Assembly: GCA_023159155.1 (NCBI GenBank)
Contig: JAJNNX010000009.1
Coordinates: 744,001 to 808,000 of the forward strand
Source of the DNA: Ustulina deusta
Lineage: Eukaryota; Ascomycota; Sordariomycetes; Xylariales; Xylariaceae
Length of the DNA stretch: 64,000 nucleotides
Direction: 5' to 3'
The notes under the pieces were generated by a model. It was not told the DNA's origin, made no database searches, and was given only the letters and a program-made list of their open reading frames with translations. Shown in pieces: positions 23,700 through 35,837 of the stretch; position 1 is the first letter of the stretch; each line of letters starts with the position of its first letter. The position numbers and the translations under genes are program-made.

Positions 23700-26600
23700 A
23701 TTTTAGCTTTTTTAATTAAATAAGTTAAACATAAAGTTATATTTTATTTTTGTTGTTTTAATTGTTTTTTTTTATAAGATAACAAATAATATTTTTTGCT
23801 ATAAGAAATATGTTTGTACTAGTTGTTTTTGTAATAGTTCTAACGTTTTTATAAATTTTTTTAATTAAATTATATTTAAATATTAATGTTTTAAATATAA
23901 AAAAAAGCTACTAAAATATAATTTTTTTATATTTAATAAAATTTAAATTATATTTAGTAAAATTTAAATAAGATTTTTTTTAAATTATTTTGTTTTTATT
24001 TATAAAAATATTTTTTTAAACAACAAAAAGTCTAAATAATAAATTATAAACTTTAGTTTTTTAATAAATTAAATAAGTTAAATTAGTTAAAAAAATAAAA
24101 GCATTATAAAAAAGAACTAGTTAGAACTTTTTTTTAAATTCTTTTTTTTTAGATTAAATTAGAATATATTTAGTTTTTTATTGTTTAGTTAGTTAATTTT
24201 GCTTTTTTAAAATTAGTTAGTCTAAATATTCGTAATAAAATTATATAAAAAGTTTTTATATATTTTTTATATATAAATAATTTTTTTTTTTAATTAAATA
24301 TTTAAAGCTTTTTTTATTTTAATATAAATTTAGTATTTTTTTGATATCATATTTATTTTAATTTAGTTTTATTGTAAGTTTTATTTTTAGTATAATATTT
24401 TTTAGTATTAGTTCTAATAATAAAATATAAAATATTAAATATATTTTAATACATTTTAATAATTTTAAATAGTTTAATTGGCTTAAAATTAAGTTTTTTG
24501 TTTAATTATTTTATTTTAATATTATGTTTTAAAATATAAACTTTATATTTTTTTAAATTAGTTTTAATAATTTATTTTATAATTTTTATTATAAACTTAT
24601 AAGCTTTTTAGCTTATATATTTATTTTTAATATTATAATTTTTAAAATTTTAATTTATTTATTATTTAAGTTAAAATTATAATTTGTTTTAAATAATAAT
24701 ATTTTTATAAATTTATTATTTAAATTATTATAAATATATTTTATTAATAATAATAATTTAATTTAGTTGTTTTATTATTTATTAAAATAATATTAAAAAT
24801 ATTACTTAAATATTTAATTTAATATTTTTGTTTATTTATTTGTTTATAAATAATAAATTGTTAATATTTTATATTTAATTTTTAAAGCTTTTATTAAAAA
24901 TTTATATTTATTAAAAATATATTTTATAATTATATAAGCTAAACTTTTTTCACAATTTGCTTTTTTATATAATATAAAATATTTGTATTTTATAAATTTA
25001 TTTATAATAATTAAAATAAAATTATAATTTATTTTTATTATTAATTTTTTTAATTTTAGTAATCTTATAATAAAATTGAATATAATAACTTTTTAAGTTT
25101 TATTTAATAGTTTAATTATTTATATTAATTTGTATAATTTATATTTTAGTACTTTTGTTTTTTTATATATATTATATTTTTATATAATTTTTTTTACTTT
25201 TTTTTTTATTTTTAAAAAGTTATATAACTATTAAATTCTAGTTTTTGTTTTAAATTTTTTTTTATAACTATTTTATTTATTTTTATAAATATTTTAAATT
25301 AATATTTTTTAAAATTTTAGTAGTATATAATATTAGTTATAATATATATATTTTTGTTTTTATAAGCTAGCTATTTATATTATTTTTAAATTTTTTAGAT
25401 TTTTTTTACATTTTTAGATTAATTTTTATATTTATTTATTATAATTTATTTATATTACTATAAATATTAATATTTAACTTTAATTTTGCTATTAAAATAT
25501 TAAGATTTTTTTTTTATTTATTTATAGTTGTTTTGTCAATTTAGTATATTTATTTTTATAATTTCTTTTTTTAATATAAAAATTTTTAAAATTAAACTAA
25601 AATAAAAATTCTATTTATTTTATTTATTGCTTGTTTAATAATTTTATTATTATAAAAGTAATAAAATTTTTATAATCTAAATATATTTTTATTAATTATT
25701 TTAGTTTATATAAAAATATTTTTATTTTTTAAATGTTTGTATTATAGCTATAAGTTTTTTATTTAATAAAAAATAGTTTGTTATAAGTTCTAAAAATTTT
25801 AAAAAAAAAATACTATTAAATAGAATTTTTTATTTTTATTGTATTAACCTAATTAATTATTTATTATATTATTATATATATTAATTTTAACTTTAAACTT
25901 TTTATTTAAATTTAGTAACTTTATTACTAAATTGTTTATTACTAATTTTTTTATTTTATTAAATATTTTTTGTTTTTTTTTTGTTTATTAAAATATTTGA
26001 TTTTTTTTATTCAATTTATAAAAAGTACTATAATTTTTTTTAAATTTTTTATAAAGCTTTAAATATAGTTTATAAATTTTATAAATATTTTCATATTATT
26101 TATTAATTTAAGTATTAGCTAATTTTTTATTACCAAAATTTTTAATTTTTAATTTTATATTTTTTTTAGTATTATTATAAATCTAAAAAATTTTATTTTT
26201 TATTTATAAAATTTGTTTTTTTTAAAATATATTAATAATTTACTATTTTATAGTATTATAAGTACTTTTTTAATATATTTAATATATTTTTTAAATATTT
26301 TTAAATAAATTAAAATATTATTGAAATATATTATAATAATTTAACTAATAAATTTTTATAATATATTTATAATTTTTATTTAAAAATTTACTAATATATT
26401 AATAAAACTAAATAATATTTTAAAAACTATTTTTTATTTATTTTTTAATATAATTTTAATTTAGTAATAAGTATTTAATAAATTTAATATTATCAACTAT
26501 TTTAATTTTTATAATTTATTTTTTTAATTTTTAATTTTTAATAAAAACTCTATAAACTTTTTTATTTTTAAGTTTATATTTTTATAATTAATATATAGTT

Positions 26601-29600
26601 TTTATTTAATTTTTTTAATTTTTCTTTATTTTTTTTAGTACTTATAAAATTAGTAATCTAGCAAATAATACTAATAATTATATATATTTTTTTGCTAAAT
26701 TTTATTTTAAGTAGTTATTTAATTTTTTAAGTTATTTTTTATTTATATAATATAACAAAAAATATTTTAGTTATTATTTTTTAATTAATAATATTTTATA
26801 GTTTTATTATTTATATTTTAGTAATTTTATTTTTATATTATATTTTTTTTAAACAAATTATTATATTTTTTATATTCATTTAATATTTTAATATCAAGCT
26901 TTAGCTTAAAATTTTTAATAAATATATATATTACAATTTTTATTTTTTTAATTTTATTTAAGTTTTTCTTTTAATTTTTTTAGTAATTAAATCTTTTTTT
27001 AATATATTTTACTAAAATTAGTTTATATTTTAGTTTATTTTAAAATTACTTATTTATAACTAAAATATTTTTATAATATTAAGCTTAAGTTTTTTTTTAT
27101 GTTTTAAAATATAAAAAAAAGTTTTATAGTTTTTTTCTTAATAATTTTATAATTATAAAAAATTAAATTTTTATTAATAGTTATAAATAAATAAGATTTA
27201 TTTTTAACTTTATTATAATATATATTAAAATATTTATATTTATTATATATAATATTTTTTTAATAAATTAAATTAATTGTTAATTTTTTATAATTATTTA
27301 TTATTATTTTTTATTTTTTATTTTTTATATATTTAATTTATGCTTAATTTAGTTATAATTAAACTTGCTTTAAATAATAACTAATTTGTTTTTTTATTAC
27401 ATATTATTTTATTAGTTTGTTTTTTTTAATAATTATTAATTATTATTTTTTAAATATTATTTTTTATTTTTTTTATTAATAATATATATTAAAAAAAATT
27501 TTAGTATTTATGCTTTTTTTACAATATAATATTAGTATATATTATTAATATATTTTATTATAGTTAAACTTTTTAATATATATTTTAAAATTTAATATAA
27601 ATTTTGTTTAAATATAGTTTATTTAGTATTATTTGTTTAATTTATTTTAAAAATTATATATTTTTAATTTTATTTATTTTATAAATATAATATTAATAAG
27701 TTATATAATATATTTATAAAACTATATTATATTTTTTATTTACGTTTAGTACTAAAAGTTTTTTTTATTTTTTTATAGTACTATTATAATAATAGCTTTT
27801 TATAATAAGTTTTATTATTATTTCCAAATTTTTTTATATATTAGTTCTAGTTTTTATTAAGATTATATTATTTAGTTTTTATAGTTTATTTAAAGTTTTT
27901 TATATTTAATAATCCAGTATTATTTTTAATATAAAATAATTTATATAATAATAATAATAATAATAATTTTTTTTTTTTTTTTTTTAGTTTAGTAATACTT
28001 TTTTAAATTAATTTCAATATTATATCGTTTAACTATTTATTTATTAATTAATAATTATATTTTTTATAAATATAGTTTTTAATTTATTCTAAATATTTAT
28101 TATTTTTTAGTTAATTTTTTATAATTTAGATTTTTATTAAGCTATTATTTATTAATAATAATTTTATACAAGTTATATTTTTTTAATTATAAATATTATA
28201 TTTATTTTTATTTTTATAATAAATATATTTTATTATATTTAAATAATTTAAATAATATATATTCTTATTTAAGTATTTATTATTTTTATAGTTATTATAA
28301 ACTAGATATATATTATAGTTATTTTTTATATTATATAAATATTTATATTATTTTTATTTTTATTTTTTACTAATAAAATAAAATAAACAAATTTTATTAT
28401 TTTTATATTAGTATATATTAAAATATTTAATTTAATTACATATAAATATTTTTTTAATAAATCTTTTTAATAACTTTAATATATTATTATATTATATATA
28501 TTTTTTTAAGTTTTTATAATATATATATTTTTATTATATAACTTATTAAAATCTTTCTATATATAAATAATTTAAATATATTAAATATTTTTTTATTTAT
28601 AATTATTATTATTATTATTTTATAAAGCTTATTAATTATTAAATATAAAAATATTATTTATATATTTTATTTAAAATATATTTATTATATTATAAAATAA
28701 ATTTTATTATTTTTTGTTATTTTTTTAATTATATTAAACTAATTTATAATATTATTATTATTATTATTTTAGTTTGCTTTATATTTTTATATTTTTGTTT
28801 TTTTTATAGTTTATTATAGTTTTAAGCATAATATTTTTTTTAATTATAATTATAATATTTGATTTTGTTTTAGTTTTTATTTTTATTAGTTATTTTAAAT
28901 TTTATAAGTTTTATATAAGTTTTTATAGTTATAGATTTTTATATTTATTATTTTTTAGTATTTATTAAATAAAATATATTTTATTATTTTTATTATTATT
29001 ATTATTTATAAAGTTAATTATTAATTTTAATAGTTTAAACAATATAATTTTTAAATTTATTTAGTTTTTTGTTTTTATATAATTTATTTTAAACTAATTT
29101 TTTTTGTTTATTATAAAATATTATTATTAATATATTAATATTTAATTTTAAAGTTTATATTATATCTTTTTTAAATTTAGTTATATATTTATATATTCTT
29201 TTTTTTAATATATTATTATAAGTTTTTGTTTAGCTTAATATTTTTTTTAAAGTTTTTATATATATTTATTAATATTATTTTAAATTTTAGAATATTTTTA
29301 AATATTATTTTTATATTATTATTATAATTAGTTTTTTTTTGCTTTATATAATTTTTTATTATAAATTTAAACTATTTTAAAGCGTTTTTAATAAAATATT
29401 TTGCTATATATAGGATTATTTTTTTTTTATAAAATTTTTATTATAATATTAAATATATATTTTAATTTATATTATAAATTTTTTAAATTGTTTTAAGTTT
29501 TTATTAAACTTTATTAATTATATAAATTTATATTTTTTTAGTTTATTAATCATATTTATTTTAAAATTAAATTTTTAAAAATTATTTTATATTATATAAT
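23700..29600 (-). pseudogene. Ty3/Gypsy polyprotein remnant of element O
   Basis: On the minus strand, with stops ignored and C-to-T changes allowed for, 25.44-25.76 kb reads like the RNase H domain (an I-x-x-F-K-K-W block, then L-L-N-K-Q and F-N-F-K-x-F-Y-I-K). Sequence at 24.79-24.89 kb reads like the integrase block L-x-I-K-Y ... Y-Y-x-x-T-x-G-Q-T-E followed by N-Q-x-x-E-Q-Y. Reverse transcriptase and gag should lie at higher coordinates but were not resolved. No uninterrupted frame remains. Limits are approximate. Confidence 0.7.
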
Positions 29601-29626
29601 TAATTAAGTTTATTTAATATTAATTA

Positions 29627-30156
29627 AATAATAATTTTATTATATTAAATAAACTAATATAATAGTTTGTTATAATATTATAATAATAAAATTTATTTAA
29701 TAAAAAATTAATATTATAATAAATTTAATATTTATATTGCTTAATATTTATTACAAAATAAACTTTTATATAAATAGTTCCAAGAACTATTTATATATTT
29801 AAATTAAATAAAAAAAAAGAACTATTTATTATAAAATATAATAAATATATTTATAACTTTATAGCAATTTCTTTTTTTTTAATATTAGGTTTTATTAATT
29901 AGACTTTATTTTTTTAGTTTATTTGTTTACTACTAATTTAAGCTTATATTTTTACTAGTAATCTAAGCTTATTTGCTTACTAGTAATCTAGTAATTTATT
30001 ATATAATTCAAGCTTATTTGTTTACTAGTAATCTAGTAATTTATTATGTAACTTAGAGCTTTTAATACTTTTCTTATTGGTTATGTACTAGAAGCCCTTC
30101 CCTGCGCCCCGCGCTCGGTCCTTCTGACAAGTCCCTTGTGTTGTCAGTTCGTAACA
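29627..30156 (-). repeat. Right LTR of element O (5' LTR in coding sense)
   Basis: A 530-bp direct copy of 3839-4364. Its inner part is A+T-saturated, but the outermost ~75 bp (from about 30080, cccttccctgcgccccgcgc) is unmutated. The matching stretch of the left LTR has the same sequence with every C or G that differs changed to T or A. It is followed by ggaga. Confidence 0.88.
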
Positions 30157-32034
30157 GGAGATAACTTGTGGCGTGAGGTAGCAACAAAACGGAAGATAAC
30201 AATTAATCCAGTCTGGAGATGGTGACTTGCGGTTTCACCATCCAGTATTATACGGACAAATGCTGCAATACCCCCATGAGGCGAGTCTAACAGCACCAAT
30301 AGGATAAATATTTCACCATTTTTTTTTTTCAAAAAGAATTAGCTTCCTCCCATGACGGAATTGCCTGGAGGAGCCAATCATGATCAGCTATCAATCTCAA
30401 TCTCAACATCATCCAACTCTAATGCATATTTCATCACAAGACTAGACACAGGCCTGTTACTTTTAAATACTCTAGTGCTCGACAAGGGTGTCAATTGCAG
30501 CCCCTCTGCTATTTCCTACTAGGTAGTGCTAAAGATGAGCCCACGGATACAGCCGTGGCATCAAAACTCGAAGATATGGTATCGGCAATGGTTTTGTTGC
30601 CGTCTTCTCCGCAATACGCCTAGTCCAAACCCGTCGTTACACTAAAAGAGATGTTTATCAGAAAGAGTAGATGCGCAGCAATATTGTTAGTCGGACCGCG
30701 CAAACCGCCGAAAGGGTACTGTGTGCTTCATACTCCGCTCCTCTCTCACACCAAGTACCAGCTTACACGCTCTATAAGCCCCTCATGTCCGCATGCCTTC
30801 ACACGCTACTATTATTTTCTTCGAGTTAACTTGACTAACACAAATCGAACTAGTAATGCCACCTTTTTGATGTTAGCAGCGGCGTCACGAAAATTCCCAA
30901 CATGAAGCCGTGCTTTGTACGCCTACGCGATGCTCCTACCATTATGAGAAATTTGGTGCTTTAAGCTATGGCGAGGAATGATGTCACAGTCCCCATATAT
31001 AGATTGCAGACGAGGTCAGGTTCCCGACTTGACTACGTTCTATCTTTTGGTAGTGTTACGGTATAGTGCTGCAGTTCTGTTCCGTGACAAATGACAGCCG
31101 TATTGCATATGGTAGTTACCCCAACCTGGGACGGAAGATGCCTAAGGTATCTAGGTACTTTAGTTCGCCGCTACCCCTAGGTGCGGTATCAGGTTGGCCG
31201 AGCCTGCGCGGCCGCTGGCTGTGTTATGAGTTGGATATGCTGTTGGGTGATTCTATTGTAGAAGAGGGGCAAGAACGCGACACGGAGGGTGGCGTCGCAT
31301 CGATGAGTCTATTATGAGCCACCTATTTCGCTACGCCAGAATAAAATAACGATTGCATGCTGTGTATCGAGACCAAAAATCTTCACTTTCCAGTTTTGTT
31401 CAATGGCGATACTGAAGTGCGTTCGCGTTACCTGGATGATACCGGATTATCGGCTCCCTTGCATCGAGGAAGACATGCACGCCAACGACGAAGACGTCTC
31501 TCGCAGAAAGACATCGTCCACATGAATGAAGATGATGTTAGACCATTTTACGACCTACGTGCCATTAAGAACAGGCTTCTGGTTTAGATGGTTGCTTTCG
31601 AATGCATTGTTGACCGTTCTTTGCGACTGGCGACACCAACAAAAGCAGTGAGCAAGTATACCCCTCCCCTGCTCGCGCTGGCGGGCTCATAAAGTGATAG
31701 GCAATATTGAACACTTCTAACTTCTGATAGTGCTCGAAGCTTTTATGCCAACTCGTTCACATTTGTATACAAAATTATAGTAGGGCTAATAGATTGATTC
31801 GCCAGAACTTGTCTGTGGCATGGGTGATGCGCTATGTATCGTATAAGCATGACCTTCCCAGCTGTCTACAGGTGCCCCACGGCTGGCGAAAAGGAAACAA
31901 GTGGCAAGTGGGGCACGGTAGCGAAAGAAATGTGGTCAAGTACTTACCTAATGTTGCAGAAGTTTCAGCAAAACAACAACAATTGAAGTCGGTCGTGCCA
32001 ACGTAACACCCTTGTCCCTCACCAAGCTCTCGGG
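30157..32034. other. Gene-poor stretch between the retroelement block and the helicase
   Basis: Base composition returns to normal immediately after the LTR. Short open frames (the longest are 84 codons at 30651-30905 and 83 codons at 31066-31317) have no recognisable features and are treated as chance. The last part should hold the helicase promoter. No repeat shared with other parts of the window was noticed. Confidence 0.5.
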
Positions 32035-33810
32035 ATGTACGTTCCTTACCAGAAACTTATGCCAGTTTCGTTTTCCGTTCCTCGACTTTTCATCCGTCGA
32101 CACATCTTTACAACCACCACCCCTACGTTGACGCGCAATTTCCTGAGCGAGATGACTGCGAGACATAACGCAAAGGCGAAGCAATCCGCCAAATGGAGAA
32201 GCAAAGGAGTGTCTGCACAGAAATTCAGTAAACAGGCGACGATACACACCAGCGCTCACAATGAACCGGGCAGCCCGTCGGTTGGGCAAATGATCACGGG
32301 CTCTTCTGCCCCGTTGACGACCCCAGTATCTTCTGACGAACAGAAATTTAGCGACTTGAGGGAAGGCGGTCTTGTTCATCCCACCTTGCTCCGCACCATC
32401 ACTGAAGATCTGAAGTTTGAACACATGACTCCTGTTCAAGCAGCTACTATCCGACCTATTCTCACCGAGCGTTCCGACATTCTAGCACAGGCCAAGACAG
32501 GCACCGGCAAGACCCTCGCATTCTTGCTGCCTGCTCTCCAGAATCTAGTCAGCCGGAACCTAAGGCCAGGTTCTGCTGTATCTCTTCTAGTCATCACACC
32601 CACCAGAGAACTGGCATTGCAGATTGCCACCGAAGCCGAGGCCTTGTTGCAGCGCCTCCCTCAGTACAAGGTCTGCATTGCTATCGGCGGCACCAAGAAG
32701 GACGCCGAGGAAAGACGTATCCTGAGAGGCTGCGACATATTGATTGGAACGCCCGGACGGCTTTATGACCATCTTGGCGGAGAGTCAAGTCCTGTCGTTG
32801 AGAAGCTGCAGCAGCTGGATACTTTGGTGCTGGATGAGGCAGACAGGCTACTAGACATGGGTTTCCTCCCCTCCTTGAAGCAGATCGTTGCATGCCTACC
32901 GAATAGAGCTGTCAAACCTAGACAAGGCATGCTTTTCTCAGCCACTGTCCCGGAGTATGTTCAAAAGGTGTCTGGTGTGGTGCTTTCGAAAGAGTACAAG
33001 TACATTTCGACTATACAAAAAGGCGAAATCAACACACATGAGCGCGTCCCACAACAGTTAATCATAGTACCCGACTTTTCCGACGTGGCCGCTGCTCTAC
33101 TGGGCGCATTACGCCAGGAACAGAGAGAAGTAGGAGCAGAGAAATTCAAGGCTATCGTCTTCGCTCCCACCGCAGGGCTTGTGAACTTTTACACCGAAGT
33201 CCTCCAACAATTTCCCGATATGCCACCTATCCTTCACCTACACTCGCGAATGACCCAGAACAAGCGCACTAGTGTGACCGAACAATATCGCCAAGCTCGA
33301 AGTGGTACCCTGATCGCCACGGATGTCATAGCTCGCGGCATGGATTTTCCCGCAGTTACCAACGTCTTCCAGGTAGGAATCCCTTCCGATAAAGAATCGT
33401 ACGTGCATCGTCTCGGGCGCACAGCTCGTGCCGGCGCCGAGGGCAGGGGCACGTTCATTATCTCGGCCCACGAAACTTGGTTTTCGAAATGGGAACTCAA
33501 GGACATTGCATTCAACGAACACCCTGCAGATCTGACTGCTCAAGACGACATCCAGAGAATTGCCGAGCAGATGGACAGCCAAGGAAGGACATACCAGGCA
33601 TGGCTTGGATACTACAAAAGTTATCTGAAGCGTATGGGCTGGGATAACGTCAGACTTGTAGCGGAAGCCAACAAATTTGCGCTCGAAGGCCTCGGTGCTG
33701 CCGAAGTCCCGAGCATGGAGAAGAGTATCGTTGGCAAGATGGGACTAAGGGGAGTGCCGGGCTTGTCCGTGATAAAGAATCGCCCTCGCGAGCAGGTTAG
33801 CACCAATTAG
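32035..33810 (+). CDS. mss116: DEAD-box ATP-dependent RNA helicase, MSS116-like (mitochondrial)
   Basis: A single-exon 591-residue DEAD-box protein. Motifs in order: Q motif around 128-135 (FEHMTPVQ), motif I 151-160 (AQAKTGTGKT), Ia 189-194 (PTRELA), Ib 239-242 (TPGR), II 267-270 (DEAD), III 302-304 (SAT), V 433-438 (ARGMDF) and VI 458-467 (HRLGRTARAG). The first ~40 residues are rich in Arg, Ser and Thr and poor in acids, as expected for a mitochondrial presequence. The C-terminal extension (LGYYKSYLKRMGW and following) matches the MSS116 type. Known members act as RNA chaperones for group I and II intron splicing and translation in mitochondria. Met9 and Met40 are alternative starts; Met1 gives the full presequence. 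The subfamily name rests on my recognition of the C-terminal region. Confidence 0.9.
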   Translation: MYVPYQKLMPVSFSVPRLFIRRHIFTTTTPTLTRNFLSEMTARHNAKAKQSAKWRSKGVSAQKFSKQATIHTSAHNEPGSPSVGQMITGSSAPLTTPVSSDEQKFSDLREGGLVHPTLLRTITEDLKFEHMTPVQAATIRPILTERSDILAQAKTGTGKTLAFLLPALQNLVSRNLRPGSAVSLLVITPTRELALQIATEAEALLQRLPQYKVCIAIGGTKKDAEERRILRGCDILIGTPGRLYDHLGGESSPVVEKLQQLDTLVLDEADRLLDMGFLPSLKQIVACLPNRAVKPRQGMLFSATVPEYVQKVSGVVLSKEYKYISTIQKGEINTHERVPQQLIIVPDFSDVAAALLGALRQEQREVGAEKFKAIVFAPTAGLVNFYTEVLQQFPDMPPILHLHSRMTQNKRTSVTEQYRQARSGTLIATDVIARGMDFPAVTNVFQVGIPSDKESYVHRLGRTARAGAEGRGTFIISAHETWFSKWELKDIAFNEHPADLTAQDDIQRIAEQMDSQGRTYQAWLGYYKSYLKRMGWDNVRLVAEANKFALEGLGAAEVPSMEKSIVGKMGLRGVPGLSVIKNRPREQVSTN

Positions 33811-34392
33811 ATACAAGGGGTGCGTAGGTCGTACCCAACCAGGTTAGCTGGTGGGTAGGTAGGTGCCAGGTAGGTGCCACGCCTACGTCATTTCGGGCAC
33901 AACGCCCCGTCTCTTGACCTTGAGCCTATCTCATATGGGTTTTACTTTGCTTGGTTCCCTATTATATTATAGACGATACAGCCCGTCAGGCTTCTCTACT
34001 CTTGACGTAGTAGCTGTTTAATTACCTGACAAGCTACAGTATGAACACCTATTCTACCTTCAATATGGTATCCTGGTGGAGATGGTACGCTAACCATAAA
34101 AACAGAGCCTTAGCGGCTATGAGGGCATGGGACCGCCGCACCGCCACGATAAGTCAGCAGACACCTTCGTACCGAGTGTTCAATATTGCGTTCAATGTCC
34201 TCTCTCGTTATGATATTATCGGGTTCTATGCTTGCGAGAGAAATGGATGGTGTACCCAGCTCCGTAGTTGAGGAACCCTCCGTCGTATTTAGTATCTGAT
34301 TCCCAGCCATGCTTAAAGTTGACGAAGGAATCATATGATTACTCACTCTTTGAGCGCGATTGAATGGCACGATGAGTACTTGAGTAGGCCTT
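33811..34392. other. Intergenic after the helicase
   Basis: Contains two perfect tandem copies of the 11-mer aggtaggtgcc (33857-33878) just after the helicase stop. Open frames on both strands at 34041-34271 and 34110-34370 overlap each other. Neither has recognisable features, but one could be a missed exon of the uncertain gene that follows. Confidence 0.4.
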
Positions 34393-35046
34393 GTGCAGCA
34401 AATAGGCAGATTCGGATTCGGATTGTTCCATCAGACCCTTGACGAGTCGACCTCCCTCGATACCACCGCGATTCTCTCTAAGTCTCGACATAATAATCGG
34501 TTAGGTCGTGAATACAGTGATTGGGTATGCAGCGGAACCCCTCCCGGGCTGATTGAAACTTATTGCCAACAAAGGCTTCAACAAATTCGAGGCAGCAGGA
34601 TAAGACAATTGCTGGGACCAACCTCGGCATCACAAGAGCTCTATGAAGATATCGATGGCGAGGGTACCCTATCGCTACGTCTTTTTAAGGGCGGCCTGCT
34701 AGTTTCCATCAAACCGGTCTCACTTCTCGGCCAGGAACGCTTGGGGTGGTACCGTATGGCAAATCAACGCGAGGAATGGCTTTCACATAAAGCGGTTCGG
34801 CTGAACTGGGAGACGGCTCTCAGGTTGCCGTCAATATTCTATCGTTATGAATTCGATGAAGTGCTTGGGCATCATTTCAAGGTCGGCGTTAATGGAGAAA
34901 TTCTCGGGCTGTGGACTTCTCGAGGTGATGTCAATTTTGTTAGAATAGATGGCCAGCTCGATAAGACGAGAGTCTATTTATCTAGGCAGATGCAAGGGGT
35001 GAATAGTGTTAGAACTAAGCGAGTTAGCAATCGGTTGAGTATGTGA
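34393..35046 (+). CDS. Uncertain hypothetical protein, possibly a last exon or relic
   Basis: I do not recognise this protein. The open frame is 217 codons, has no ATG at its start (the first codon is GTG, with a TGA four codons earlier) and would need an upstream exon. The middle looks protein-like (for example LRLFKGGLLVSIKPVSLLG and LPSIFYRYEFDEVLGHHFKV), without signal peptide or membrane segments. The stop codon at 35044-35046 lies at the very edge of a small inverted-repeat element (35043-35203), so the natural C-terminus may have been cut by that insertion. Alternatively the frame is chance or a decaying pseudogene. Confidence 0.3.
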   Translation: MQQIGRFGFGLFHQTLDESTSLDTTAILSKSRHNNRLGREYSDWVCSGTPPGLIETYCQQRLQQIRGSRIRQLLGPTSASQELYEDIDGEGTLSLRLFKGGLLVSIKPVSLLGQERLGWYRMANQREEWLSHKAVRLNWETALRLPSIFYRYEFDEVLGHHFKVGVNGEILGLWTSRGDVNFVRIDGQLDKTRVYLSRQMQGVNSVRTKRVSNRLSM

Positions 35047-35203
35047 TATGGCCGGAGGTTTTCTGCATTACGAAGTATAAAACAGAAAATTTAACATCAT
35101 GTTGGGATAGAATAAATGAAATGAATAACAGAATAGAAGATCAATAACGTTAGGTTTTCTGTTTCATTACTTCGTAATGCAGAAAACCTCCGGTCATGTC
35201 CTC
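35043..35203. mobile_element. Short MITE-like element with ~45-bp inverted ends
   Basis: The left arm (about 35043-35092, with ggccggaggttttctgc and attacgaagta) and the right arm (about 35150-35203, with tacttcgtaatgcagaaaac and ctccggtcatg) are almost perfect inverted repeats around a ~55-bp AT-rich centre. The ends match those of the element at 2498-2900. Some arm mismatches are G/A or C/T. No ORF. The transcribed element could fold into a long hairpin. Confidence 0.7.
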
Positions 35204-35837
35204 ATCTCGGAGTTTGCGGCCCGAACATCTACCCCCGAAATTTACTTCTTGTGTTGTTTCGCATGGGCTCCGCCGAGAAACAGAACCCAGCCTGGTACCG
35301 GGCCCAACGGAAGCGACTACTAGACAGTCAACCCATCTGACCCCGGGGGTACTTGGCGAGCTGAACCATGATTGACGATTGGCGCTGCGAGAGGGTGCCA
35401 GTTCACCGAGTCTGCGGGCAAATTGCGGGGCAACTTCATAGGGTGTAAATCAAAGTGGGAAGAGTGAGACATAAGAATTAGCACAGTGGAAAGGAGAGAG
35501 GGGAAGAGACCACACAAAGGCGCGGCAGAAATCTTAAATGCTCTCAGGCGAGTACAGCAATTGTGATCCTCGAATGAAGCTGTTACTTCTATTTATATTT
35601 CAGTATCTACCTACATTTCAGTATGAATAAAGTAGAAGCCAAGAAAGAGCGTGCGCAGTCTCCACGTTCTCTCATGTCGTTAAGCAAGTCGTCTTGGTGC
35701 TGCGCCAGTGGTACGATGAGAGAAAGAGTTGAGTCATCACACAAGTACCACCATTAAGCATCGCCAAGCAAAATCGTTAAGTATAACCCGAAAATATTCT
35801 ATATTTTATCGAAGGCCTATGCCGATTTCTCTAGCGC
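35204..35837. other. Intergenic, downstream of the MFS transporter
   Basis: No recognisable gene. Frames up to 65 codons (35320-35517) look like chance. The right end should hold the 3' untranslated region of the minus-strand transporter. Confidence 0.45.

Larger units (their letters stand above)
3839..30156 (-). mobile_element. Element O: outer Ty3/Gypsy LTR retrotransposon, RIP-mutated, containing nested insertions
   Basis: The whole AT-rich block is one insertion. It is bounded by direct LTRs (3839-4364 and 29627-30156) and flanked by the identical 5-bp duplication ggaga at 3834-3838 and 30157-30161. The LTRs start TGTAACA and end GTAACA (GTAATA in the mutated left copy). Removing the nested element X (4487-23648 plus one duplication) leaves about 7.15 kb, a normal Gypsy size. 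Coding is on the minus strand: near 25.44-25.76 kb the mutated sequence still reads as an RNase H block, and at 24.79-24.89 kb as the integrase block around TDGQTE. That order places integrase last, as in Gypsy elements. No frame is open. Confidence 0.88.

Noticed and set aside
3839..30156. Centromere or mitochondrial-DNA insertion as explanation of the AT-rich block
   Set aside because: The LTR pairs, 5-bp duplications and transition-type differences explain the whole block as RIP-mutated retroelements; no mitochondrial gene was recognised.
31948..32439. 163-codon minus-strand frame
   Set aside because: It is antisense to the helicase start and has no recognisable motif.
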